The translations under genes were made by a program, and so were the position numbers. Shown here piece after piece: positions 25,874-38,200 of a DNA stretch of 64,000 nt. Origin of the DNA: Diploscapter coronatus (taxonomy: Eukaryota; Nematoda; Chromadorea; Rhabditida; Rhabditidae). The stretch covers positions 14,097,201 to 14,161,200 of the forward strand of contig OZ038422.1 of assembly GCA_964036155.1 (NCBI GenBank), written 5' to 3'. How positions within the stretch are numbered: position 1 is the first letter of the stretch; the number at the start of each line of letters is the position of its first letter. The notes beneath the pieces are model-generated. The model worked only from the letters and a program-made list of their open reading frames with translations, did not search any database and was not told the origin of the DNA.

Positions 25874-25904
25874 ATCTCTCTCTTTCTCTCTCTCTCCCTC
25901 TCTT
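25874..25904. repeat. (TC)n-rich tract
   Basis: An interrupted TC/TTTC dinucleotide tract, visible directly. Confidence 0.8.
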
Positions 25905-26177
25905 TCGATCTTAGCTTTCAAAGGAGGGGGATTTTGAAAGATAAAGAAAACCGTTTAGAGATAGAGCCCTCGATATAGAGGAAAAGACAGAGAGACTGTC
26001 CAAATGATAGGCACGATATCGTGCTTTGGAAGGGCGAAAGAGAGAAATTAGAAAGGGGGAGAAAGAAGTGAGAGAAAAAGAAATGAGAGATTTTTATAGC
26101 GATTGAACTGAAAGGACTCCACAAATGAAGGTGGAGTTTTGCAGGAAAAGGAAGTCAAGAACCCTAAAAGGGAGTGC

Positions 26178-26193
26178 AGAGAGAGAGAGAGAA
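26178..26193. repeat. (GA)n microsatellite
   Basis: Seven or eight consecutive GA/AG units, visible directly. Confidence 0.8.
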
Positions 26194-28555
26194 GGGGTGA
26201 AAACTCCGGAGTAGAAAGAAACAGAAACCTTTTCTTTGACCGTTTATGAAAGTAAGAGGGGTAGAAAATGGTTATTTTATAAGAAAAGTATGTTTAAAAT
26301 AGTTTGTTTTTTCACACTTAAGATATATTTTGTAGCTAATCCAAGATTGACATACGCAGATCAAACTGAAGAAACTATTGAATTTTCTTGTTATCTTTTA
26401 AAATCCAAGTAAATTTGACGAAAAACGTGAAGTTCTAAAGAGCAAAAAACTCAAATTAAAAAAAAAAATTAAAGACAGGTAAAAGGTGCGAGCTCTCTTC
26501 GTATTAGACTTTGTGAAAACAGTAGAAATGTCGGATTGCGATTGAGGCGAGTTGATTTGGCCGTGAGGCGCGAAGGAAGGGAACTGCAAAGTCAGAGGGA
26601 GAGGGAACGGACAGATGACCAACAAGACGGGGAGGAAGTCGGGTAGAAATGTCAACAGAGAAAACAAATGACGAAAGTGAAACTGAGAAATGCGAACGAG
26701 CAGAATGGGGGCTTTGTTTTCAAAACGGTAATTAGTAAGGGAAATGAGTTTTGTTTTGGGTTTAGAAACTCGAATTTTATGAGTACAGTAAATACCTCGA
26801 ATCAAATTCAAAAAACTATGTCTTGAAGATGGTATTATTTGTAAACCACATCATCAATATGCACAAAATATGAGCATCCAAAGTTATGAATCTCATGAAA
26901 ATTTACTAGCTTTCATAGCTTATGTTTTAAAATTTTCAAGATCCAATCGGCCTCATGAAGATCATTGATGATATATAAATATTACAAAATCATTAAAAAT
27001 TCACTAAATGATAACTATATTATGATTTCCGCTATATACTACAATTTATACGGTACAAATGAGACAGCAAACAAACGTGATACTGTTTTGTAAGAAAAGT
27101 ATTCTATAAAAACTTAGGAAAGCGTTTAGATCTTTTTCACGTCTATTGTTCTGATATTGAAACCATTTGGAAGGGAAAGAGAGTGCGAATTTATGAGTCA
27201 AATAACGATATTTCTCATTTTAGCGAGACGTTACATATAACCGTAAGATGCAATTATTATATTATTTTAGCGCAGAAGCCTGTAATTAATTATGATGTAA
27301 AATCGAAATTAATTTATAGACGGAAAAAAATCGAAAACCAAGTGCATAAATCGTGAACCATACAAATTGATTTCGATTAAGGAACAATAAAATTAATGCT
27401 TTTCCACTAAACATGATGTCTAGGCTTAAATCGAAGGTCGGAAAATAATTACTGTAGCGAACTAAGTTTCAGTTTTCTAATAGATTCATGTAGTAGAAGA
27501 AAAAAGGCTGCGATCTTAACGAGTTTGAAACGTGAATTTTTGCTATATTTAGAATAAAATAATTATTTTATGATATAAAAAAAATCCAAATAAAATCGAA
27601 ATTTAATCGTCGGTGAAAGTCTGGCATGAAATCTACGAAATCTGGCATGACAATAATTGGCGACAGAGTGTATGGATTCTTCAAAGAAAATCAAGAATTT
27701 TCAGGGAAAATAGATCGTGAAAATAAGAGAAGAAAAGATACAAAAGAATCTAGAAGAAAGAAAGAAATAGCATAAGAAAATAGAGAACGAAAGATCCTCG
27801 ATTATCCAGGAAAATACACGAAAATCGTTCGTTTCAAAACAAGACGCGCAATTGTTCGTGAAGAAAATACGAAGAACAGTTTACAACAGAAGCACTTGAT
27901 ATTTTAACTTCCTTATTTTTAAGAATCTAAAGAATATAAAATTAGCTTTAAGTTACAATAAATAAAATAGAGTAGATGATATTTTAAAATATACTGTTTA
28001 GTTTAATTAATTTCTTATCAAACAAAAATATCAAACACGGTATGATATGATAAATTTTCTGATGATAAAAGTGATTTTATAGTGGTCAACTTTTCGAAAT
28101 ACCAAAAAATTATCTCGTTTTCCGAATTTGGTTCGATAACAACTTAAAAGTGTCGTTATTCGATATCAAAACAATAGATCTTTTGCAATTATAAATGAAC
28201 ACATTGTCAGAGACAAAAAGTGCGATAAATTCGGCGGAAAACTAGTCTTCTTGACATCGGATTTTACTGTTCGAAAATGGATGGGGTATCAGATTGCGGG
28301 GTAATTTACAGATAAACGTATCCATGCATAAATTTTGAATTTTGGATGTTTAATATTTCTATTGATCTCTAAAAATGTAAAAAAAAAAACTATAAATTTA
28401 AAGCTTTTAAACTCATTTTTCAAAAATAAAAATTGATCAAAATGATGAAAATTTAGAACAAAAAATAATTCTTACGCAATTTCTCAAGGAAAAGCTTTGG
28501 CAAAGTGACAGATCAGGCCGAAATCAAGTGAGGTCGAAATTAGAAACAGCTTGTA

Positions 28556-28690
28556 GAAAACGAAGAAATAGTATGGAAAAAAAATATGGGGAAAGAAAGA
28601 AAAAGGAAATATCGCAGGAAAAAAACATGGAAAGATCGAAAACCTCTCTTTCCATTTAGAGAGAAATAGAGAGGTAATATTAGAGACGAA
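28556..28690 (+). repeat. purine-rich composite repeat array
   Basis: AAATAGTATGG starts at 28566 and AAATATCGCAGG at 28607, 41 bp apart, with GGAAAGAAAGAAAAAG between. It is the same two-unit pattern as at 6.3 and 24.4 kb. Confidence 0.6.
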
Positions 28691-31279
28691 CGGAAACAGA
28701 AAACGACACAAAAGGGCCATGAACGGTCATATCTCGCGAACTGAAAGAATCCACTCAAAACCATGCTCTGTCTTCTTTTCTCCTCTTTAGTCATTCAATA
28801 CTATTTCTCTTTCTTCTGGCTTTTTTCTTCTAGAAATATAAAAATATTTTTCAATAAATTTCGAATTTCTGAAAATGAGATATTTTCCAAATAAAAGATT
28901 GTTTTTTTGAAAAAAAAAAACTCCAAAATACTTGACGAAGAAAATCATGGCCGGATACCAATCAAAGAATGGGAAAAACACAAGACAAAGTGCAAAAAAT
29001 CCGCGTAGGGGATACTTGAAATCCGATAGATCACGGGCGGAGGGAAGAGGAGAAAGGAACTCTTGAAGGAGACGGTGGATTCAAAAATTAAAAAAAAAGA
29101 TTTAAAAAATACCCAATGGTATCTTAGCATGTTAGAATTCGTGAAGAGAGTTAGAAAATGTTTCAAGATTATTGAAGAATGATTTTGCTAAATTCAGTGT
29201 TTCAATCAGGACATGAGGATCAATCTTACATAATAAAACTCGACTGAAGTTTTAAAATCCAATAGATCACTAGCGGGAAAAGAAGAGAGCAAATTTTGGA
29301 AGACCCTATGGATTTATAAATAATGAAAATTATCGAATCTCACCGCAAGTTGAACCGGGCGATTGAATTTTGCGATCGGAGGTGGGATCAACCGGTTCAA
29401 TTATGCTGAGAATGGTATTTTAATAATCTAATAAAAATGATTAAATATTCATCAATTCCAGTGTACTTTTACTCATGAGTCTATGTCATGAGCTTTCCGG
29501 TTTTCTCTAAAAAACGTTCTCTTGCTCTTTCTCTTTCACTTTCTCTATCAAACAAGCTCCCAGACCCACTTCCACTCCCCTGTTAGGCTAACAATCACTT
29601 CATGGATAGTTGGAGAGAGTATGGTAAATAGAGATTCAAAAGACGCAGAGAAAAATGAAATATTAGGAAAGATATTTTAAAGAAAATATTTGAAAAATCG
29701 ATGTAAAACAATACTTTTCTAGCAACATAATGCAACCCAAGAAAAAATGAACATCCAGAAAATAGTAAGTAGTGTCTAAAGGCTTTACAAATTAGAGAAC
29801 AACAAAGAAAATCGAGAGACTTTTGAGGCTAAAGGGGCATGGAAAATACATGCGCGGGTGCCTGAACTACACCTGCAAAATACCCGCGCGCACTCGCAAA
29901 AATCGCACAGTCAAGAGGAAAAGTGAGCTGTAGAAGTGACCACAAGTGGTTGAAATAGTGTGGCAATCGAGAGAGAAAAAGAAGCATTGTGTATGATTCA
30001 CCTGAATCAAGAAAATAAGGACGAAAAAACGACTCTGAAGCAGCATTTTGTTGATCTATTACGTTGCGTAAGCTAGAAACGTAAATTTGGAATTTATCAA
30101 ACGCAAAAACAAGATGAATTATTTTGAAAACTCCAAGACAATGGAAGGTTTGATTTTTAACCTACAATTTTTTTCAACTGTGATCGAATGTGTGAGAGGA
30201 TTGGGGTTTTCAAAATATCGTAGTTGTTAGAAAATTTGCAACCATTTTAGAATACCAAGTTGACAACTAAAAGTAGATACAAACTCATTGATCGTATATT
30301 AACGCTTAGTCACAGTTAAAAATGAAAAAAATCAAAATCATTCAAATTGTCGGAATATCGATATAGGAATTGTTTATCCTTTCGAAGTTCACTCAATTTC
30401 GCTGAGATTTGTATGCGTTGAATGGCCAATTTAATGCAGCCGACCTTGGGATTTCAAAGTTGAGGAAAGGACAGTGAAATTTTCAATTTCAGAGACAAAA
30501 CAGCGCAATTTCTAATCATGTGTTGAAGGATGGAAGATAAAAGCCATCATAAACAGAGCACTTGAAATCTTAACTTTAGAAATTAAAAAAAGAAAAAAAA
30601 AACAAATCTATTAATGTTGATGGGTGCAAAATTAAAACCGTAGTAAATATTGCATTCTGAATTTGAACTTGCAAATTAGTAAATTTCTAATCACATGACA
30701 AAAGACAGTGATTGAAAACAGGCGGAGATATCCGAAATTCCAGAGCGCGCAATTTAAATTAGAACACTTCTTTGGAAGATGTACAAGTGATAAAATGACA
30801 AATGGGAACACGGGACGGGATTGATTTTCTTGCGACATTGATTCAATAGAATCGACGGGTCTTTTATTATAAAAAATGAAATAAAAGGGAAATTTCCATT
30901 GAAACACTCCTCCAGAATAAGATATGTGAGAGTGGAAAAATAGCCCTTTATTTTCAGAATTTTTACCCCAGCACGATCAAAATATCTGAAACACGTGTAG
31001 AACAATCGAAAAAGTACTCGTTGTAAAAAAGTGGTTCCCTAGAAATTCCCCGAACGATAAAATGCCGAGATTTGTCGCAAATTATTAGTAGAAAAAGTAA
31101 GAAATTGGGGGTCTTGGTCATTTTTTTCTTTCTCGAGGAATTATACACTCATAAGTTCGTTTTCTTTTCTCTCTCAAAAGCACGTATTCTCTCATAAGTT
31201 TCTCAATCTCTGCCAACAAGGTCAATGAATCAATACATATGAACCGTGTGAAAGGTAAGACTGTGAAGGTATGCGGGAA

Positions 31280-31390
31280 CGAGAGATAATGACGAAAAGG
31301 GATAATGATGAGAGAGAAAAGATGTAGGAAAGCGAAAAATAGTATGGGAAAATAACGAGAAAAGAGAAATATCATAGAAAAAGAAGTAGA
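31280..31390 (+). repeat. purine-rich composite repeat array (short spacing)
   Basis: AAATAGTATGGG starts at 31337 and AAATATCATAG at 31367. The spacing is 30 bp rather than 40, consistent with a deletion of the A-rich spacer. GAGAAAAG-type sequence flanks both. Confidence 0.6.
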
Positions 31391-32103
31391 GTAACGCCAG
31401 AATAGGTAATGCGTTTGTACAACAGTAGTGATCAACCTAAACGGCATTACTGTTTAGCAGAAAAGATTTTAAAAGTGTTCAAGATAAATGCGATTTTTTC
31501 ATAAAAATTGAACTTTGGAGGAAAATTTAGAGAGATATTAAATTTCATAGAGCAAATGACCAAAGTTGGGTTAAGATTTTCAGGTAAGAATGCCAGTTTC
31601 AAGGCCATTTTCAAGGGGTCGGCTGATCCTTACGAGTTGAGTTTGAATAGGAGAAAAACAATATAGAAGCATAAGTAGGTGAATTGGTTTTTTGTTAGAT
31701 TTTAAATTTATGGATATTATAAATTCTTTGCATAAACAAGTATAGAGAAACAAATTTTACGTATTTTTGTTTGATTTGCCCAAATTTGCAACATTTGGAA
31801 TGCTCTTTCACCAAATCGTCGAATTTCATGCAGTTTTTATATATAAATTTCTTGATGTATCATAGCTTATGTAATGTTTCAAATTAACAGTATTGATCTA
31901 AATCTTAAATTTATTCTAGCTTCAAAAAATCTAGAAATTCTGAAGACAGCAGCCCTATATACAGACAAAGATTGGTAGTGACTAGAAATGAAGTACCCGT
32001 GGTTACAATTGAATTGGAACGTTTTCAAGAATAATATCATGAATCTAAAGTAGAAGCTCTTTAAATTAGAAGGCTCTGAACTTCTATTTTAGGATTAAGG
32101 TAT

Positions 32104-33221
32104 TTATTCTTTGTTGTTTTGCATGGAATTAAGCCAATTTTGGACGGTCACTGAAAATGGCAGATTGTTTTGTTGCAACAGATTCCGGAGAATTTCCATC
32201 GAGTGACTCGGATTCGAGGGAGTAGCCAAATTTGGAGAGGAAAGAATGGACGGGACCTGAAATATTAAATTACACCTTTTTCAGGATATGAAATAAACTT
32301 TGAAAATTATATAACCACAAAACACTAGTCGTTCAACAAAATTTGAGATATTTTAAAAATTTATAGGTGTTCCTGAATGCTCTTACCTGAAGACCAACAA
32401 GCGGTTGTACCGTATTCGGGAGAATATTAGGCAATCGGTTCTGATCCAGGTCCTCTTCACACATATCGCAAATCATCTCCATCGTTCGAACGCGGTCAAT
32501 TTGCGAAAATCTGAATTTTCTATGTTTCGAAGTTTTTGATACGCAATTGATTCTTCTCATGGTTTGATAGCATGACAATTATATACGAAATTAAACATTA
32601 TTTTCAGCAGAATTATTCTAAAACAGTTTAATTTTTGAAGACTAGTGCTCCGGCATGTCTTAAAATATTTGAAATAAAGTTCAACCCCAATATATTGCTA
32701 TAGCTCAATGTTTTTCTACCGATCTCTAGGAACCTTGAGAATGCTTTCTTACTCATTTATTCTTCCGCGCTTCTTGAGAATCTCCTTCATCCGCTTGATG
32801 CAACTCGATTCGCTGTCACGACGATTCTTTTCGCGGAGGATCTTTTTCTGAAATTCATCAATCATACGATTTTTGCCCAAGAATTATTTGTTTCAATAAA
32901 TACGTTTTAAATAATTTATTTGAATTCTAAGTTTATCTATTCGAATCCGAAACATAAGCTAAATAAGCTTAATCGCTAATCTAAATCTTGAGCCTTTGTC
33001 TAATTTCGAATTCAACTCACCGTATTCGATTTGGAAGTTCTTGGAGTTTCGCTGACGTTTCCCGAACTTTTTGTCGAGTCGAAAGATGACGACGTCGAGG
33101 GAAATGATTCAGAATTGCCCGACGACGATCCGAATGACATTGGCGTCGAGAGGGAGAATTCCGAATGCCCCGAGGATGACGATCCAGACAAAGTAGTAGC
33201 GGGAGTTTTGAAGAGCTCCAT
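32104..33221 (-). CDS. bHLH (HES/REF-1-like) transcription regulator
   Basis: A 190-aa protein from four exons: 33221-33021, 32847-32753, 32510-32387 and 32256-32104. All phases agree and it stops at TAA. Residues 1-67 are a Ser/Thr-rich, low-complexity leader. Residues 68-98 contain the basic region and first helix (KKILREKNRRDSESSCIKRM, then KEILKKRG). After a short loop, residues 102-115 (IDRVRTMEMICDMC) fit helix 2. The C-terminal half is Asn/Pro/Leu-rich with no WRPW. REKNRRD is like the basic region of Hairy/E(spl)-type and nematode REF-1-family proteins, but only one bHLH is present, whereas REF-1 proteins have two. It would bind DNA in the nucleus as a dimer. An AATAAA hexamer overlaps the stop codon (32103-32108), although another lies about 190 bp downstream. 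The family assignment is from the short motif only. Confidence 0.75.
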
Positions 33222-33519
33222 AGCAAAATAGATGTTAGAATAAAAGAGCTGAGATGAAAGTGAGAAGATGGTGAATTGATCATGGCAACTATCACAAAAG
33301 CGCAATAAAGCCATAAACCAAGTGGCTTCCTTGCACTTCCAATTCGATTTTTGGATCGGATACTTTGCAAAAATGGCAACTTGACTTAAGACAAGTAGAG
33401 TAATGGCGTATGCTACTTGCATAAAGCAGTATGACGAACAATAATTATATGACCACTTGATGGCGATATGCATTATTTACGATATCCCGATCGATATTGA
33501 TTGACAAGCGAAGTGCACA

Positions 33520-33726
33520 TATCCGGAACTCGCAGATCTTGATGAGACTTTCCAAACAGGGGATGACGATAATGAGATCAAAAAGTGGTTCAAATTCACA
33601 AAGGAGAATTTTTACCAATTTCCTTCTTCCAGGTCCCTATTTTAAACTTTTCGACTTTGCTATCGTCATTCCCGTTATCGAAAATTCCTGTTTGGAAAGT
33701 CTCATCAAGATCTGTGAGTTCCGATA
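33520..33726. mobile_element. MITE with about 40-bp terminal inverted repeats
   Basis: The left end 33520-33560 and right end 33686-33726 are inverted repeats, near-identical over about 40 bp. Both begin TATC(C)GGAACTC and run through CAGATCTTGATGAGACTTTC to CAAACAGG. The element is 207 bp, non-coding, and ends in TA on both sides, consistent with a TA target. It lies about 300 bp upstream of the bHLH start codon. The arms are similar enough to suggest a fairly recent insertion. Confidence 0.8.
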
Positions 33727-34695
33727 TCAAACACTTTAAGCCCTGAATTTAACACCAATCTCATGCATGCTTTGTTATTTCATTTTGTCTATCTTAAGTC
33801 TAGTCAATTTTCTTTTGTAAATCACTTCATGCAAGTAAATAAGATTATTATTTTTATTATTTTTGTTTATGTTTTATATAAAAATGTATAAATCAATATA
33901 TAGACGATTTTGGCAGGAAACTGAGGCTCGAAAAACGGTATGAGACTTAAGAAATTGAAAATTAGGAATTTAGCGATAGAGTTTGTAGGATTATTATTGT
34001 ACTGTTTAGCGAAAAATTGTCAGGAACGTGTAATATCGAGATATCTTGATGGCCTAAATCATAAATTTAAAGCGAAAGTATCATTTTTACGAAAATTCTA
34101 GGAAGAAACCCTAATAGAAAAGCGTTTGTGTGTTGCAAAAATGTGTTCTGAAACACGGAAATTGTCAAAATTACCTAGGCACGAGTTAGAATTTTCAACA
34201 AAAAATGATCAGATAGAACGAAAATTTTGATAAAGACATGATTCCAGGAAAATTATTTGAAAATCAACCTAATTTCGATAACCGTTCAGAGTTTAAAGAC
34301 TAGCTTGAAATATGGCAAAACGGACAATTTTGAGATTGTAATGATGCGAAAAGTAGGCAGGGAAATAAGATTCTAAATTCTGAAAGAAAAATTCTAGTTA
34401 AACTAAAGCCGTAATGTGATATTTCTATGTTTAACAGTATCAGTTAGTTTTAGTTCTCAACGAAAAATCGCTTTATGATACCGTTATATTTCTAATAGCA
34501 CCATAAGATAGCGCGCGTATTCCTAGCTAAACATTGAAAATTCTAGAACACCAAAAATAGAAAATAAAAATTTGAACATAGATGGGCAATATCTGAAGTG
34601 CATGACATTATTATATTGAAATGCATTTGAATATTATTCCATGAAAGTTGCGGCTTACTGAAAACGCACTCCAATGCAAACTTAAATAAAGACGA

Positions 34696-35055
34696 ATACT
34701 GTACAAGGTGTTCATTCATAATTTAGTACTTATTTTTACTCATAAATTTTTCTTAATAACTATTTTCGAAAATGGTCAACGGTGTCTTATTCTCGAAAGT
34801 GGCGGAATTGTGAAAATGTATGATTTTATCCACTTTCCAATTACAGATAGCCCTAGGTACACTAGTGGCAGACCCTTGTCCGAAATTGACCGCAAAAATC
34901 GCAAATTGTTAATTTAGGATTTCTGGCCAAGTTAGCCATAAAAATATGCGGAATTTTATGCTGATTCCGAATTTGAAAATCGTTTTCAAAAATAACTATT
35001 AGAACAAATTTAAGGGTAAAAATAAATGCTAGAACTATAAATGAACATACTGTAC
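34696..35055. mobile_element. long foldback (hairpin) element
   Basis: About 75 bp at 34701-34778 and the complement of about 34980-35055 align as imperfect inverted repeats (shared GTTCATT, CTTATTTTTAC, AAATTT, CTATTTT and GAAAA blocks). The total length is about 360 bp. ATACTGTAC occurs as a direct repeat at both boundaries (34696-34704 and 35047-35055). It has no coding capacity. The class is unclear; it could be an older MITE or a foldback element. It lies about 200 bp downstream of the nlf-1 stop codon. Confidence 0.7.
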
Positions 35056-35260
35056 TTTACCATTGGAATGTGTTTTACTGAATCGCAAAATTTCATAGGC
35101 AAAAGACCGAGAGAGTGTAGACACATTGTTTGTAATGCTTACCACCTGTATTACCCGACGTATCACAGTTAACCATAGAGCGAGCGAGAGAGAGAACAGA
35201 GTAAACGGAGAGAGAGCGCAGAGAAGCGAATAAAGCCTCCGTGATTCTCCAAAATGACGG

Positions 35261-38200
35261 CTAATTAACGAAGGAACAAACCAGAATCATCGGTAGTAGG
35301 AATAACAGCCCAAACGATACGTGGCGCGGTGAAGTCGCTAAAATTCATGGTTTATTTATATACAAATTGAAATAGCGGACAAGTAGTCTAGATGTAACAT
35401 GATAGCTTTCGGACTAATATTCTATGAATTGGTCGGGATACTCCCTCACTCACCCAAATTCTTGGGTTAATTATAATTTTCGAAAGAATAAAACTAAAAT
35501 ATAGGTGGATAATACGAAGAAGTTACTTTTCTCTCAAACTAAATTTCACTTCTACCGTTTCTTCATAATTTTTAATGAGAAATACTCATTTATAGGGACA
35601 ATTGATCAATTTATGGCAAAAAAGTAACTACTACTAAGGGTAAAGCACTTAAATTTTAAGATAAAAAGATAATTCTACCTTTCGATTTCTGCCTTGCCCG
35701 ATGCCTATCATGTGCTGTAGATCGGCACTGTCTTCGTCGTGCTTCGCAATGCTGTCGAGCGGCGTAGAAATCGTGTCCGCTTGGGGTTGGCACCTGAAGT
35801 TTTATAGTTAGGTTTCAGAGAAGTTGGCGTCATGATAAATCTAAAATTATCCTATTTTACCCTGACGCATTGCAAAAATTACATCAATGTATAAATTCAA
35901 GATAAAATACGCGTGCCTCAAAGAAATGCAGGATATCGTGGAATTTGATTATTTTCAATTCAGATATCCTCAATAGACGCAATACACATATCAGATAACC
36001 ATTGTCACATCTACCAAGCACATAAGATAAGTTTCAAAGCATAAATCAATGTTAGTGTGAATACGAAAGATAATAATGGTAGAGTCCTTGGTGACGAAAT
36101 TTCAAACTAAACGAATATCCTAAAAAATCTTACAATCGGCTGATTAGTGGGAACGATTCCCTTCAGGTCGCAAGGATGAATGCAACTGCACCACGCGTCG
36201 GCGTCGTCCGCGGCATAGATGTCGAAATCTGAACCATTTAAATCATAATCACTATTTAAATAAAATAAAATATGTTTTTAGATTTCTTGGGTAATTTTTA
36301 AATTCTAGTTAATTAGCTAGTGGTTTGCTCTGAAAGCCAAACGATACGATTATTTTATTCTTCTAGTAGAATTCGACACTCTATAATGATAGTTTAATAA
36401 TATAAAAAAATGGAGAAAATTTAATGTATGGGGTTCTAAAAATTTAGCTTCATTTCTATTGAAGCCTAAGCTTCTCTTCATTTATATTTCGAATTCGATT
36501 TTATTCAATCCACGTCAAAGAACCCAGACAAATTTTCTCTAAACTCCCCAAATTACTCACTCTACAAATGTTCGATTTAGCTTGTTTTGAGCTGCTAATT
36601 TTTCATTCCACCCTCACCAAGCGACTCTCTTCCTCAATTAGTGTTTATTCATTCATGATAGACATTTTTCCCTCAACCTTCATAATTTATTCACGATATC
36701 TCTAGCTCATACTTCAACATCAAACTCTGTCATTTTGTCGTTGTTTTCTGGCAATCGACGATAAAGATGTTAAATGACAGAGTTTGTTACAGGGAAAGCA
36801 ATATTATCTCTTTCATCATAATTTTATCAACATTTCTCTCATCCATACTTCTGCTTCAAAAATAGATTGTTTTCGTTATCGTTGCTATAAATTATTATTA
36901 TTATGATTGATGAGTAAAAATTTAGGATCGGAAATGATTTGTATCAAAAATGTAGAGGATTTCCCCTCATGCAATTTGGGTATAAATCGTCTCAGCCCTA
37001 AAAATTTCCAATATTAGTAAAAATCAACTTACCCCTGCACTGAAAGGACGGATGTCCTGCGAAGTCCCAGATCTTGTAGGGGGCGAGGTGCGGACAGGCC
37101 AGTTGCGCGTAGTAGCACCAGTTGATGCATGGCGGATAGCGCCACAGGTCGATCCCTTGAACTAATAGCCAACGACGATACCACGCCTGCAATTTTATGC
37201 ATAGAGTAATCGTAGAAAATAGTCATGATTCAAGAGATGATGTGTTAAAATGATTATTCATAGGCGCAATGGAGCTTTTCCCCTGGTTGAGACATAAATC
37301 AAATTGAAGATCAACATTATGTCTTAAAATTTAATGCATGGAATTTACTCATGGTGTTCAGGGTTGCACAAGGTCGAAGTTTTTCGAAATTTTAGAAAAG
37401 ACAAAAACGAAAGTCGATTAACGTGGAGAGAGAGAATAAAAAGAAAAAGAAAAACTTCGACTTCGCGCAGCCCTGGCGGTGTTTAGTTCCAGGTTTAAAT
37501 CAGTTGCAATACTGAATAAAGATGGTTATAAAAATCAGATTACTTTTCAAAATATGACACACTCAATGAAGTTATCCTTGATTTACTTTTATGCATTTAA
37601 TGTCTGAAAAGACATGAATCATTTGAAATTTACCTTGCAATTATCGCAAGTCCCATTGGGTGAGAATGGCCGCGTCGCAGAGCTCGTATCGACTGCCGGC
37701 AGACAGTCGAATCGATGCAATGTGGCGTTGAATGACCTGAATTTCGTACTTTGATGTTATGTTCCAAATTATCGTAGGTCCGAATAATTACTAGATTTGA
37801 CACTTGTCTAGGCGTAGCTTTGTGTTAAACTACGTATTTTCACAGTGATTTGGTTATGTTTCGAAAATAAATATTTTTATATTATCGATTTTCTAAGATG
37901 CTCAGTGAAACAATATCGTCAATCTATTGAAAATGCATATTGATATCATCACTTCTGTTTCAAGGATAATAATCTCAAATTCTCAACACATTTAGATGCT
38001 CCATGAAAGGGAATGATCTTAATTTTATAAGATGATCAATTAATCAACCTGTAAGCCTCATCCAACTGCCTGAGTGTCCTGCCGAGTCGTTCGTAGCAGG
38101 ACTCGCACTTGTCCGCGTCGTCTCTGATGCAGTCGATGCCTTTGATGCCCAGCTTCAGTCGACTCGCCAACGACTCCCCAGGTCCTGCACCCGCTGTGAA

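Larger units (their letters stand above)
23754..32103. other. 8.3-kb gene-free region with repeat arrays and hairpins
   Basis: I find no supportable gene. The region holds eat-20 upstream sequence, composite purine-rich repeats at 24400-24520, 27700-27800, 28556-28690 and 31280-31390, simple CT/GA tracts near 25874-25904 and 26178-26193, and two short inverted repeats: TTGAACCGG at 29350-29358 with its complement at 29392-29400, and GCGCGGGT at 29852-29859 with its complement at 29882-29889. Open frames such as 26398-26811 (-) are complements of purine-rich DNA. Confidence 0.5.
33222..35260. other. intergenic region with two inverted-repeat elements
   Basis: No gene is seen between the bHLH start and the nlf-1 stop. 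The stretch holds the bHLH promoter, a MITE (33520-33726), a long foldback element (34696-35055), and a GA-rich tract at about 35175-35225 downstream of nlf-1. The 33012-33473 minus frame is only the bHLH first exon plus upstream read-through. Confidence 0.6.

Noticed and set aside
26398..26811. 137-codon minus frame
   Set aside because: Pro/Leu/Phe/Ser composition of a purine-rich complement; no exon-like boundaries.
37954..37964. CTGTTTCA, the core of the nematode type I piRNA upstream motif, in an nlf-1 intron
   Set aside because: An 8-mer is expected about once in 64 kb by chance, and the flanks do not extend the match.
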